A stretch of 64,000 nt of DNA, from positions 62,001 to 126,000 of the forward strand of contig JAZSRA010000130.1 of NCBI GenBank assembly GCA_045538195.1. The letters are read 5' to 3'. The notes beneath the pieces were generated by a model. The model saw only the letters and a program-made list of their open reading frames with translations. It searched no databases and was not told where the DNA came from. The stretch's first letter is position 1. The number at the start of each line of letters is the position of its first letter. Of the stretch, positions 1 to 8,113 are shown in pieces. A program made the translations under genes and the position numbers. Source of the stretch: SVTX01 sp045538195 (GTDB lineage Bacteria; Bacillota; Clostridia; Oscillospirales; CAG-272).

Positions 1-22
1 AGACAAAAAACGGCATAAATAG

Positions 23-44
23 GGCGCGGACAGCCATCCGCGCC
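23..44. repeat. GC-rich inverted repeat
   Basis: An 8-bp perfect stem (GGCGCGGA / TCCGCGCC) with a 6-nt loop lies about 90 bp past the stop of the minus-strand NrdG2-type gene. It could be that operon's terminator, but no clear T-run follows on either strand. Confidence 0.4.
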
Positions 45-135
45 GCATTAGCATTATACTATATTTAGTAGTGTTTGTCAACCCCAAAACACAAGATATT
101 GTGTTATTTTCCAAAATTCGTCACAATATATAGTT

Positions 136-840
136 TTACACCCCTCTTAATTGTGCGTTTGGCACAAAAGGCAACAATATGTTCAAAAACTTTTCCATCT
201 CGCTCTCATTAAATGGAGAAATTTCCTGCCCAATGATGTCACCCGAGTCCTTAAATTGCTGCAAAAAGTACTTCTCGCTTCCCTTCAGCCATTCTCCTAT
301 CTGGTAAAAATCTTCCTCGGAATGGAAGGGCTTAGCCACTGTGGTCCTGAACTCGAAATCGACATTTCCTTCCATTAAATAATTCTTGCTCTCCTCAATT
401 TTAGAGAGGTCATAGCTTTCGGGCAGACCGCAGGTATAGGCGTATTTTTCGGGTGAATTTTTAATATCCATAGCGACGTAATCGACAAGACCGTCATTGA
501 TAAGTCTTTTGAGCAGATCGGGACGCGAACCGTTGGTATCAAGCTTGACCGAATAGTCAAGCTCTTTCACCTGCTTTATAAAATCATAAAGACCGCTCAT
601 AAGCGTAGGCTCGCCACCGGTGATCGCAACTCCGTCAAGAACGCCCTGCCGTTTTTTCAAAAACGCAATTATCTCGTCATTTTTATACATCTGCTGCTCA
701 TTGGCTCTTATCACTAATGACGCGTTATGACAAAATGGACAACGGAAATTACATCCCTTTGTAAAGAGCGTGCAGGCGACCTTGCCGGGATAATCAAGCA
801 GGGTCAGCTTTTGAAGTCCAGCAAAAATATTTTCATTCAT
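136..840 (-). CDS. Anaerobic ribonucleotide reductase activating protein, NrdG2 type (radical SAM)
   Basis: A 234-aa radical-SAM protein. The cluster-binding motif CNFRCPFC is at residues 30-37 (CxxxCxxC), preceded by LDYPGK, which is characteristic of the NrdG2-type activases. GGEPT near residue 75 is the SAM-binding glycine motif. The family installs the glycyl radical on the anaerobic class III ribonucleotide reductase, using a [4Fe-4S] cluster and S-adenosylmethionine in the cytoplasm. The reductase partner (nrdD) is not in this window. The start follows GAGG with a 10-nt spacing, 33 bp downstream of lexA on the same strand, so the two are probably co-transcribed. This would link deoxynucleotide supply to the SOS response. 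A pyruvate-formate-lyase-type activase role is the main alternative. Confidence 0.85.
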   Translation of the reverse strand: MNENIFAGLQKLTLLDYPGKVACTLFTKGCNFRCPFCHNASLVIRANEQQMYKNDEIIAFLKKRQGVLDGVAITGGEPTLMSGLYDFIKQVKELDYSVKLDTNGSRPDLLKRLINDGLVDYVAMDIKNSPEKYAYTCGLPESYDLSKIEESKNYLMEGNVDFEFRTTVAKPFHSEEDFYQIGEWLKGSEKYFLQQFKDSGDIIGQEISPFNESEMEKFLNILLPFVPNAQLRGV

Positions 841-873
841 TATATGTTAGCCTCACAAATTCAAGCAAAAAGA

Positions 874-1470
874 TCAGGCGTAGCTTCTTTGAATAGCGAC
901 TACTTTACCGAGGATAAGCACCTCGTCCACGATTATTGGACTCATCGTGCTGTTTTCGGGCTGAAGACGGTAATGTCCGTCCTCTCTGAAAAATCTCTTT
1001 ACGGTAGCTTCGTTTTCGATAAGAGCTACCACTATCTCACCATTATCGGCATAGCAGGTCTTTTCCGCGATTATCATATCGCCGTCAAGTATGCCGACCT
1101 CTATCATGCTCTCGCCCTTTACCTTAAGCGCAAACATTCCGTCAGAGCCAGAGTGTCCGACATATCCGATATAGCCTTCAAAATTCTCCTCGGCAAGGAT
1201 CGGCTGACCTGCGGTAACCGTTCCCAAAACAGGTACTGCACAAACTTCCGGCATATCGTCGCTTGCTATCCTTATAGCACGGCTCTTGCCGTCCTCCTTG
1301 CAGATATATCCAAGAGTATCAAGACGGTTAAGGTACATGTGAACGGTAGAAGTGCTTTTGTAACCCAAATCGCTCATAATATCTCGAACACTGGGGGCAA
1401 AACCGTTCTCTCTCACCGAGTGTACTATGTAATCGTATACCTTTTGTTCCTTTGGCTTAAGCTTTTCCAT
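874..1470 (-). CDS. lexA: LexA repressor, SOS regulator
   Basis: A 198-aa protein of the usual LexA length. Residues 1-65 form the winged-helix DNA-binding domain, with KEQKVYDYI at the start and PSVRDI in the recognition region. The self-cleavage bond is Ala87-Gly88 (in VTAGQP). The catalytic dyad is Ser121 (KGESM) and Lys158 (ATVKRF), so the S24 latent peptidase domain is intact. The protein represses DNA-damage genes until RecA filaments trigger self-cleavage. It is the first gene of a probable lexA-activase operon and is divergent from pckG. A degenerate palindrome about 30 bp upstream of the start may be its own operator. Confidence 0.95.
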   Translation of the reverse strand: MEKLKPKEQKVYDYIVHSVRENGFAPSVRDIMSDLGYKSTSTVHMYLNRLDTLGYICKEDGKSRAIRIASDDMPEVCAVPVLGTVTAGQPILAEENFEGYIGYVGHSGSDGMFALKVKGESMIEVGILDGDMIIAEKTCYADNGEIVVALIENEATVKRFFREDGHYRLQPENSTMSPIIVDEVLILGKVVAIQRSYA

Positions 1471-1500
1471 TATATTTACCTTTCTCTGTAAGTAAAATTT

Positions 1501-1516
1501 AGTACAAATGTATGTT
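1501..1516 (-). promoter_or_regulatory. Possible LexA operator upstream of lexA
   Basis: The plus strand reads AGTACAAATGTATGTT, containing the palindromic arms TACA/TGTA about 30 nt upstream of the lexA start. It matches the Gram-positive SOS box (CGAAC-N4-GTTCG) at only about 9 of 14 positions. Autoregulation is expected for lexA, but the site is weak. Confidence 0.3.
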
Positions 1517-1670
1517 TATTGTATTGTAACATATTTATATCAGTTATAATAAAACTATCAAAGAACAATTTGTGAATTTTTTTCGTCTGAAAGCACACTG
1601 CTCGCAAAAAGTCTTTTACGCAAAAGAAAATATTAACAATTTGAAACTTTTGAAAATATATATTGCAAAC

Positions 1671-1698
1671 TTGCAAAAAATATAGTAAAATGTATAAT
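1671..1698 (+). promoter_or_regulatory. Sigma-A promoter for pckG
   Basis: TTGCAA at 1671-1676 and TATAAT at 1693-1698, separated by 16 bp. It lies 72 bp upstream of the pckG start in the 300-bp lexA-pckG divergent region (1471-1770), which holds no further gene. Confidence 0.65.
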
Positions 1699-1700
1699 GG

Positions 1701-1725
1701 CGAACAAAAGGTATCTTTACGTTCG
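1701..1725. repeat. Inverted repeat at the pckG transcription start
   Basis: CGAAC (1701-1705) and GTTCG (1721-1725) are separated by 15 bp and begin 3 bp after the -10 box. Both half-sites match LexA-box arms, but the spacing is far too long for a normal SOS box. It may be an operator for a glycolysis/gluconeogenesis regulator or chance. Confidence 0.3.
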
Positions 1726-1770
1726 ACAATTTTCGTAATTTAAAATCCAATAATATAAGGAGAAAAAAAC

Positions 1771-3564
1771 ATGACACCTACCAACAACAAGTATGTTCTT
1801 GATTGGATCAACGAGATGGCGGCTATGACTCAGCCCGATCAGATCGTTTGGATCGACGGCAGCGAGGAACAGGCAGAGGCACTCCGTGCTGAGGCTTGCT
1901 CTACCGGAGAGATGATCAAGCTTAATCAGGAAAAGCTCCCCGGCTGCTACCTTCACCGCACGGCTGTCAACGACGTTGCGCGAGTTGAAGGCAGAACTTT
2001 CATCTGTACCTCCAAGAAGGAGGATGCAGGTAACATCAACAACTGGATGGATCCAGCAGAGTGCAAAGAGAAGCTCTCCAAGCTTTACGCAGGAAGTATG
2101 AAGGGTCGTACCATGTACGTTATTCCCTATTCCATGTCTGTTGTAGGCTCTCCCTTCGCAAAATACGGCATTGAGCTTACCGACTCTATCTACGTCGTTC
2201 TTAACATGCTTATTATGACTCGCGTGGGCAACGACGTTCTCGAGGCTCTCGGTGATAGCGCAGACTATATCAAGGGTCTTCACGCTCGCGCTGATATCGA
2301 TGAGGAGAACAGATATATCGTTCACTTCCCCGAGGAAAACACCATTTGGTCTGTTAACTCCGGCTACGGTGGAAATGTTCTTCTCGGTAAGAAGTGCTTC
2401 GCTCTCCGTATCGCTTCCTTCCTAGGACGAAAAGAGGGCTGGATGGCTGAGCATATGCTTATCCTCGGCGTTGAGTATCCCGACGGAGAGACAAAGTACG
2501 TTTGCGCTGCATTCCCCTCCGCATGCGGTAAGACCAACCTCGCAATGCTTATTCCCCCCGAGTACTACTCAAAGCAGGGCTATAAGGTTTGGTGCGTAGG
2601 TGATGATATCGCTTGGCTCAGAGTGGGTGAGGACGGACGTCTTTGGGCAGTTAACCCCGAGAACGGCTTCTTTGGCGTTGCTCCCGGCACTAACATCAAC
2701 TCCAACCCCAACGCTCTCTACACTACTATGAAGGACACTATCTTCACAAACGTTGTTCACAACACTGCTGACAACACCGTTTGGTGGGAAGGTCTTGACA
2801 AGAATCCTCCCAAGCCCGGCAACGCTATCGACTGGAAGGGTAATCCTTGGGACTGCACCAAATTCGATAAGAAGGATAAGTCCACCTGCGGCGCTCATCC
2901 TAACTCCCGTTTCACTGCAAAGGCTATCAACTGCCCCTGCATCTCCTCTGAGTTCGCTAATCCCGCAGGCGTTCCCATATCCGCTATCGTATTCGGCGGC
3001 AGACGTGCGAAGACCGCTCCTCTGGTTTACCAGTCTACCTCTTGGCAGAACGGCGCATTCGTCGGCTCCATTATGGCTTCCGAGACGACCGCTGCTGCAG
3101 CGGGAGCTGTCGGCGTAGTTCGTCGCGATCCTATGGCTATGAGACCCTTCGTAGGATACGATATGGGTGACTATTGGGCGCATTGGCTCAAGATGGGTAC
3201 AACAATTCCCCACGCTCCCAAGATCTTCCACGTTAACTGGTTCCGCACCGATGATGAAGGCAACTTTATCTGGCCCGGATTCGGTGACAACATGAGAGTT
3301 CTTATGTGGATCCTTGATCGTTGCGAGGGCAAGGTTGACGCAGACATCACTCCTATCGGATACATTCCTAAGGCAGAGGACATCTGCATTGAAGGTCTTT
3401 CTGACGTTACTCTCGACACCATCAAGGAGCTTCTTACCGTTGATAAGGAGTCCTGGCTCGAGGACGTTGAGAACATCAAGGCGTTCTACGCACAGGTTGG
3501 AGACAGAGTTCCCCAGACCATGTACGACGAGCTTGCTGCTCTTGAAGCAAGACTTAAGGCATAA
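1771..3564 (+). CDS. pckG: Phosphoenolpyruvate carboxykinase, GTP-dependent
   Basis: A 597-aa protein of the GTP-PEPCK family, which interconverts oxaloacetate plus GTP with PEP, CO2 and GDP in the cytoplasm. The kinase-1/P-loop motif SACGKTNLAM lies near residues 250-259. FGGRRAKTAPLVYQ near residue 410 is a conserved family segment. The length fits GTP enzymes (about 600 aa) rather than the ATP class (about 530 aa). The start follows AAGGAG. It is monocistronic, with a promoter at 1671-1698 and a strong terminator at 3580-3612. In fermentative anaerobes the enzyme often works in the carboxylating direction; direction cannot be read from sequence. Codon use looks strongly biased to the preferred set, consistent with high expression. 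Confidence 0.95.
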   Translation: MTPTNNKYVLDWINEMAAMTQPDQIVWIDGSEEQAEALRAEACSTGEMIKLNQEKLPGCYLHRTAVNDVARVEGRTFICTSKKEDAGNINNWMDPAECKEKLSKLYAGSMKGRTMYVIPYSMSVVGSPFAKYGIELTDSIYVVLNMLIMTRVGNDVLEALGDSADYIKGLHARADIDEENRYIVHFPEENTIWSVNSGYGGNVLLGKKCFALRIASFLGRKEGWMAEHMLILGVEYPDGETKYVCAAFPSACGKTNLAMLIPPEYYSKQGYKVWCVGDDIAWLRVGEDGRLWAVNPENGFFGVAPGTNINSNPNALYTTMKDTIFTNVVHNTADNTVWWEGLDKNPPKPGNAIDWKGNPWDCTKFDKKDKSTCGAHPNSRFTAKAINCPCISSEFANPAGVPISAIVFGGRRAKTAPLVYQSTSWQNGAFVGSIMASETTAAAAGAVGVVRRDPMAMRPFVGYDMGDYWAHWLKMGTTIPHAPKIFHVNWFRTDDEGNFIWPGFGDNMRVLMWILDRCEGKVDADITPIGYIPKAEDICIEGLSDVTLDTIKELLTVDKESWLEDVENIKAFYAQVGDRVPQTMYDELAALEARLKA

Positions 3565-3579
3565 TTTAAATATTTACGC

Positions 3580-3612
3580 GAGGGTGAAATTTTCTTAAAA
3601 AATTTCACCCTC
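3580..3612 (+). terminator. Rho-independent terminator of pckG
   Basis: A 14-bp stem (GAGGGTGAAATTTT / AAAATTTCACCCTC) with a 5-nt loop sits 15 bp after the pckG stop. AT-rich sequence follows. Confidence 0.8.
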
Positions 3613-3742
3613 AATCTATTTATTTTAAGCTGATTGTATTGTTGACACAGTATGTCAGCCGATTTTGAACGTATTAAACTCTACATACTTCACAATTTAA
3701 TAGTACAAAAAACACAAAAATATACAAATAATCACTAAACAC

Positions 3743-3771
3743 TTGACTTGTTGGGTTAAATATGCTATAAT
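3743..3771 (+). promoter_or_regulatory. Sigma-A promoter for the phosphofructokinase gene
   Basis: TTGACT (3743-3748), a 17-bp spacer and TATAAT (3766-3771). It lies 27 bp upstream of the start codon. Confidence 0.8.
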
Positions 3772-3798
3772 GTAAAAAAAAGCATAAGGGGGAGCTAT

Positions 3799-5013
3799 AT
3801 GAACGTTATCGTTGGACAATCAGGCGGTCCCACCGCCGTTATCAACGCAAGTCTTGCCGGAGTTTATCAGGCTGCAATCAAGGAAGGTGCCGAAAAGGTC
3901 TACGGCATGAAGAACGGTATTGCCGGACTTCTTGATGAAAGTCTCGTTGAGTTAAATCTGATATTTAACCAAAATATAAATATTGAGATTTTAAAAAGAA
4001 CACCATCCTCTTTCCTTGGAAGCTGCAGATATAAGCTCAAGGACTTTAATGAGAGTGAAGATGAATACAAAAGGATATTCAGTATCTTGAAAAAATACGA
4101 TATCGGATGCTTCTTCTATATTGGCGGAAACGACAGTATGGACACGATCGGTAAGCTTTCCGAATATGCGAAAATTATTGGAAGTGATATTCGTTTCGTT
4201 GGAGTTCCCAAGACTATCGACAACGATCTTATGGTAACAGATCACACGCCCGGTTACGGAAGTGCTGCGAAATTTGTGGCAACGGTTATGAAGGAAATAA
4301 TTCAGGATGCTACGGTATACGGAGTTAATTACGTTACCGTTGTTGAGATAATGGGAAGAAACGCCGGATGGCTTACCGCGGCAAGCGCGCTTGCAAGAGG
4401 TGAGGATTGTGAGGGAGTCGATCTTATCTGTCTGCCGGAGATACCGTTTACCGTTGAAGGCTTTATCAAAAAGGTCGAGGCTATGCAGAAGAAAAAGAAA
4501 AGCATAGTTGTTGCAGTGTCTGAAGGAATTAAGCTTCCCGATGGCAGATACGTTTGCGAGCTTTCGGATAACGTCAGCGACGTTGACTCCTTTGGTCACA
4601 GAAAGCTTACGGGAACCGCAAGATACCTTGCAAACGAATGTGCCAAGGCGCTTGACACGAAAACACGTGCCATTGAGCTTTCAACCCTACAGCGCTGTTG
4701 TGGTCATTTGACGAGCCGCACCGATATAACCGAGGCGTATCAGGTAGGAGGTGCTGCAGTTCTTGCGGCTATAAACGGTCAAAGCGGTGTTGCAGTCACT
4801 CTCGTTCGTATTTCGGATAAACCATATCAATGGACGACGGGAACGGTCAAGATATCTGAAATTGCCAATTTGGAAAAAAAGATACCCCTTGAGTGGATAA
4901 ACGAGGATCATACCGATATGCTTCCTCCGTTTATTGATTACGCCCGTCCGCTTATTCAGGCAGAGCTTCCTCCCTTCTACGTTGACGGACTTCCCTATCA
5001 TATTCATTTATAA
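3799..5013 (+). CDS. 6-phosphofructokinase, pyrophosphate-dependent type
   Basis: A 404-aa PfkA-superfamily protein phosphorylating fructose 6-phosphate. The signature residues predict PPi rather than ATP as donor. GGNDS at 109-113 has Asp where ATP enzymes have Gly (GGDGS), and PKTIDND at 137-143 has Lys where ATP enzymes have Gly. MGRNAGWL near residue 190 also fits the PPi class. The first Asp of GGDDS is Asn here. The start follows GGGGGAGC at good spacing. The gene is monocistronic, with its own promoter and terminator. A PPi enzyme would make this glycolytic step reversible and save ATP, which suits the Rnf-bearing anaerobic lifestyle inferred from the neighbours. Confidence 0.9.
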   Translation: MNVIVGQSGGPTAVINASLAGVYQAAIKEGAEKVYGMKNGIAGLLDESLVELNLIFNQNINIEILKRTPSSFLGSCRYKLKDFNESEDEYKRIFSILKKYDIGCFFYIGGNDSMDTIGKLSEYAKIIGSDIRFVGVPKTIDNDLMVTDHTPGYGSAAKFVATVMKEIIQDATVYGVNYVTVVEIMGRNAGWLTAASALARGEDCEGVDLICLPEIPFTVEGFIKKVEAMQKKKKSIVVAVSEGIKLPDGRYVCELSDNVSDVDSFGHRKLTGTARYLANECAKALDTKTRAIELSTLQRCCGHLTSRTDITEAYQVGGAAVLAAINGQSGVAVTLVRISDKPYQWTTGTVKISEIANLEKKIPLEWINEDHTDMLPPFIDYARPLIQAELPPFYVDGLPYHIHL

Positions 5014-5041
5014 ATTAAACCTTTAAATTAACATATTTACG

Positions 5042-5070
5042 AGAAAAAGCCTTAATCTAAGGCTTTTTCT
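5042..5070 (+). terminator. Rho-independent terminator after the phosphofructokinase gene
   Basis: A 13-bp stem (AGAAAAAGCCTTA / TAAGGCTTTTTCT) with a 3-nt loop, then TTATTTT. Confidence 0.85.
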
Positions 5071-5154
5071 TATTTTGGGTGTCTTTGTAGATATTTTAAC
5101 ATATAAAAGATAAAAATTAACTTTTCTAATATATTGAAAAAACGGTAATAAAGA

Positions 5155-5183
5155 TTGACTTTTTTACATTTATATTATATAAT
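5155..5183 (+). promoter_or_regulatory. Sigma-A promoter of the rnf operon
   Basis: TTGACT (5155-5160), a 17-bp spacer and TATAAT (5178-5183). Transcription would start near 5190, giving a leader of about 110 nt before rnfC. Confidence 0.8.
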
Positions 5184-5189
5184 ACAGTT

Positions 5190-5266
5190 ATGAAATACTT
5201 GGAGATTTTAGTTTGCTATTTCATGCTTCGCGAGCATATCGAAAGGTGGCTCGCTTTTGCGTTTTT
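5190..5266 (+). promoter_or_regulatory. Structured 5' leader of rnf, possible attenuator
   Basis: The leader contains three hairpin options. ATGAAATA/TATTTCAT pairs 5190-5197 with 5217-5224. ATGCT/AGCAT pairs 5223-5227 with 5233-5237. GCGAGC/GCTCGC pairs 5230-5235 with 5249-5254 and is followed by TTTT-GCG-TTTTT. The last resembles an intrinsic terminator, and the second shares bases with it, so they are mutually exclusive. This arrangement is typical of attenuators or riboswitches. I do not recognise a known riboswitch class. A 28-codon open frame (5190-5276) exists but lacks a ribosome binding site. Confidence 0.45.
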
Positions 5267-5299
5267 CAGTGTATAGCTTACTAAATCGGAAAGGATATT

Positions 5300-6640
5300 A
5301 TGTTCGGTTTAAAGAAAATGGGTAACACCCATATTCCCCATTTCAAGAACACGGCAAACACCGCATCGGTTATCATGTCCGACGCGAAAGAAGTACTGCT
5401 GCCGCTTTCACAGCATATCGGCGCGCCTGCAGATCCTTTGGTTTCCGTGGGCGACGAGGTAAAGGTTGGCCAGAAAATTGCCGAGGCAAACGGTTACGTT
5501 TCGTCACCGATATACGCTTCGATTTCGGGCAAAGTATCGAAAATCGAGGATTATCTTCGATCCGACGGAAGGATAGTTCCTGCTATAAGAATAGTCAGCG
5601 ACGGAACAATGACCAAATGCGATGATATTGTGCCTCCCGATTTAAATGATCTTGACGGTTTGATCCTGGCTGCGCGAAATTCCGGTCTTGTTGGTCTTGG
5701 CGGAGCAGGCTTCCCCGTTTCTGTCAAGCTTGACGCTTTGAAAAAAGGCACTATTGACACCGTCATAATTAACGGAGCCGAATGTGAGCCATATATTACT
5801 TGCGACACCCACACTATGATCTATGACGGCGAATGGATACGTAAGGGCATCGAGCTTTTACTGACATACGCCGAGTCTGTCAGTGAGATAATCATAGGTA
5901 TTGAAAAAAACAAGCCGAAATGTATAAATAAGATGTCTCAACTGCTTTCGGATATAAAAAAGGTCAGGGTTGCCAAACTTCCCGACACCTATCCTCAAGG
6001 CGGTGAGAAGGTCATTATTTACAATACAACGAAAAGAGTCGTTCCCGAGGGCAAGCTGCCCGCTGACGTTGGCGTCATCGTTATGAACGTAACGACACTT
6101 GCACTGCTTTCGAAATACGTACATACGGGCGAGCCTCTTGTTTCAAGACGGGTAACGGTTGACGGTTCCGCTATCGCAAATCCCAAGAACGTGATCGCAC
6201 CAATCGGCGTATCCTTCCGTGAGTTAATTGCATTTACTGGTGGATTTAAGAATGCTCCCGGCAAGGCTCTTTACGGTGGACCTATGATGGGAATACCCGC
6301 CGCTTCGCTTGACGAGCCTACCATCAAAACCACGGGCGGTATAACCGTATTTAACGTGAAGGATTCGCTTATGTCCGAGCCTACCGCCTGCATACATTGC
6401 GGAAGATGTGAGCGCTCATGCCCTTTGCGACTGTCTCCCGTAACCTTTGCCAAGGCGATCAATACTGAAAACAAGGATGAAAGAATAGCTATTCTTAAGA
6501 AAAGCAAGATCATGCTTTGTATGGAATGCGGATGTTGCTCGTATGCGTGTCCCGCAAGCAGACCTCTTGTACAGAACAACAGGATCGGCAAAGCCGAGCT
6601 TCGAAACCACTTGGCACATCTTGCCAAATTACAGAAATGA
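5300..6640 (+). CDS. rnfC: Rnf complex subunit RnfC
   Basis: A 446-aa peripheral subunit of the ion-translocating ferredoxin:NAD oxidoreductase. An N-terminal barrel/sandwich-like segment is followed by GLGGAGFPV (132-140), part of the NADH/FMN-binding fold shared with NuoF. Two [4Fe-4S] motifs are complete: CIHCGRCERSCP at 364-375 and CMECGCCSYACP at 407-418. The family passes electrons between NAD and the membrane subunits on the cytoplasmic face. It opens the six-gene operon C-D-G-E-A-B, the order seen in Clostridia. The start follows GGAAAGG. rnfD begins 11 bp after its stop. Confidence 0.96.
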   Translation: MFGLKKMGNTHIPHFKNTANTASVIMSDAKEVLLPLSQHIGAPADPLVSVGDEVKVGQKIAEANGYVSSPIYASISGKVSKIEDYLRSDGRIVPAIRIVSDGTMTKCDDIVPPDLNDLDGLILAARNSGLVGLGGAGFPVSVKLDALKKGTIDTVIINGAECEPYITCDTHTMIYDGEWIRKGIELLLTYAESVSEIIIGIEKNKPKCINKMSQLLSDIKKVRVAKLPDTYPQGGEKVIIYNTTKRVVPEGKLPADVGVIVMNVTTLALLSKYVHTGEPLVSRRVTVDGSAIANPKNVIAPIGVSFRELIAFTGGFKNAPGKALYGGPMMGIPAASLDEPTIKTTGGITVFNVKDSLMSEPTACIHCGRCERSCPLRLSPVTFAKAINTENKDERIAILKKSKIMLCMECGCCSYACPASRPLVQNNRIGKAELRNHLAHLAKLQK

Positions 6641-6651
6641 GAGGTGTTGAA

Positions 6652-7599
6652 ATGAGTGATAAGTTAATAGTTTCCACCTCCCCCCATTTTCACGGTAAGA
6701 CTACTACCGCGGGGATAATGCGTGACGTCATTATAGCGTTAGTGCCTGCTTCTATTGCGGCGATCGTCTTTTTTGGATGGAAGGCGGTCATTATTCTGAG
6801 TGTTTGCGTGGGATCTGCCGTTTTCTCAGAGTTTATTTTCAACGTTATATGCAAAAAGAAGCAGACCGTAGGTGACCTCAGTGCCATAGTTACGGGACTT
6901 TTGCTGGCACTTAGCCTGCCTGCTTCTGCCAACGTATGGCACTGTATCGTCGGATCGGCATTTGCCATCGTTGTAGTCAAATGTCTTTTCGGCGGTCTGG
7001 GATGCAACTTTGCTAACCCTGCGGTCACCGCGAGAGTATTCCTTCTGATAGCCTTCAGCGGTTCACTGGCAGGCGGCGTTGCAACAAACTTCGCTTCTGC
7101 CGAGCTTGTCTCGAGCGCAACCCCCCTTGAGGTTATAGGCGGCGCCAACGGAGTACTTCCCTCTCTGACAGATATGCTTCTCGGAAATCGCGGCGGCGCT
7201 ATCGGTGAGACCTGCGCGATCGCGCTCATTATCGGATTTATTTACCTTCTTATAAGACGTGTGATCTCCTGGGAAACTCCCGTGATCTACGTTGTCTCTG
7301 TATTTGTGATCACCCTTGTTTTCAAGCAGGATCTCAGCTTTGCACTTTATCATACGCTTGGCGGCGGGCTTCTTATAGGCGCAATATTTATGGCGACCGA
7401 TTACGTCACCTCGCCTATCAACAGGGTCGGAAAGATCATTTTTGCTCTCGGATGCGGAGTTATTACCGTACTTATACGTCTTTTCGGAAGCTACCCCGAG
7501 GGTGTTTCATTTGCGATACTCATTATGAACATTCTTACTCCTTATCTTGAAAAAATAGGTGTTCCAAAGCCAATTGGAGGTGTAAAGAATGAAAAGTAA
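6652..7599 (+). CDS. rnfD: Rnf complex subunit RnfD
   Basis: A 315-aa polytopic membrane subunit homologous to NqrB. I place the start at 6652, preceded by GAGGTG; the open frame extends upstream into rnfC but without support. SSATPLEVI near residues 157-165 carries the Thr expected to hold a covalent FMN (the S-x-A-T pattern). About ten hydrophobic segments are visible. The protein forms part of the ion-translocating core. Its last 11 nt overlap the start of rnfG, indicating translational coupling. Confidence 0.95.
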   Translation: MSDKLIVSTSPHFHGKTTTAGIMRDVIIALVPASIAAIVFFGWKAVIILSVCVGSAVFSEFIFNVICKKKQTVGDLSAIVTGLLLALSLPASANVWHCIVGSAFAIVVVKCLFGGLGCNFANPAVTARVFLLIAFSGSLAGGVATNFASAELVSSATPLEVIGGANGVLPSLTDMLLGNRGGAIGETCAIALIIGFIYLLIRRVISWETPVIYVVSVFVITLVFKQDLSFALYHTLGGGLLIGAIFMATDYVTSPINRVGKIIFALGCGVITVLIRLFGSYPEGVSFAILIMNILTPYLEKIGVPKPIGGVKNEK

Positions 7600-8113
7600 G
7601 CTTTATCCTGCAATAATTATTGTTATTATCTGCACAGTTGTTGCTCTGCTCATGGCTGCAGTTAATATGATCACTGATCCCGTCATAGAGCAGGTTGAAT
7701 ACGAAAAGGTACAGAAAAATCTCGGCGAGGTATATCCAGACGGAAGCGGTTTTGTGGAGTTGCCAAAGGAAAGCCTTCCCAAGGAGCTTGCCGAATCGAT
7801 AGTTGCCGTTTACACCGAGGGAAACGGCGGTTATGTTTTCCAGATGGAGGTAAGAGGCTTTAAATCAGGTCTTGTTATCATGTGCGGAATCTCCCCTGAT
7901 GGCAAGATCGTTGGCGCGAAGTGCATTACCTCAAACGAAACAAACAAGGTTGAAGGCACTCTAGGCACCAGCTTTGTTGGTATGGACGGATCAACGTTCG
8001 CTCCCGAAATCGTTTCTGGTTCAACTATGACGTCCTCCGCTTATTCAAGCGCTGTTAAGGAAGCTTTAGATGCATTTGATCATCTCACAAAGGAGGAAGG
8101 TAATGAAAAATAA
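7589..8113 (+). CDS. rnfG: Rnf complex subunit RnfG
   Basis: A 174-aa protein with one N-terminal membrane helix (residues 5-27) and an extracytoplasmic FMN-binding domain. SGSTMTSSA near residue 148 contains the Thr for the phosphoester-linked FMN typical of RnfG/NqrC. The start follows GGAGGTG and overlaps rnfD by 11 nt; the end overlaps rnfE by 11 nt. It relays electrons on the outer side of the complex. Confidence 0.94.
   Translation: MKSKLYPAIIIVIICTVVALLMAAVNMITDPVIEQVEYEKVQKNLGEVYPDGSGFVELPKESLPKELAESIVAVYTEGNGGYVFQMEVRGFKSGLVIMCGISPDGKIVGAKCITSNETNKVEGTLGTSFVGMDGSTFAPEIVSGSTMTSSAYSSAVKEALDAFDHLTKEEGNEK

Noticed and set aside
727..1491. Long plus-strand frame opposite lexA
   Set aside because: Shadow of lexA, which has all LexA catalytic residues on the minus strand.
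1476..1676. 66-codon minus-strand frame upstream of lexA
   Set aside because: AT-rich intergenic DNA containing the promoters; composition and lack of a ribosome binding site argue against a gene.
5190..5276. 28-codon leader peptide upstream of rnfC
   Set aside because: The ATG coincides with the predicted transcription start and has no ribosome binding site; the region is better explained as a structured leader.
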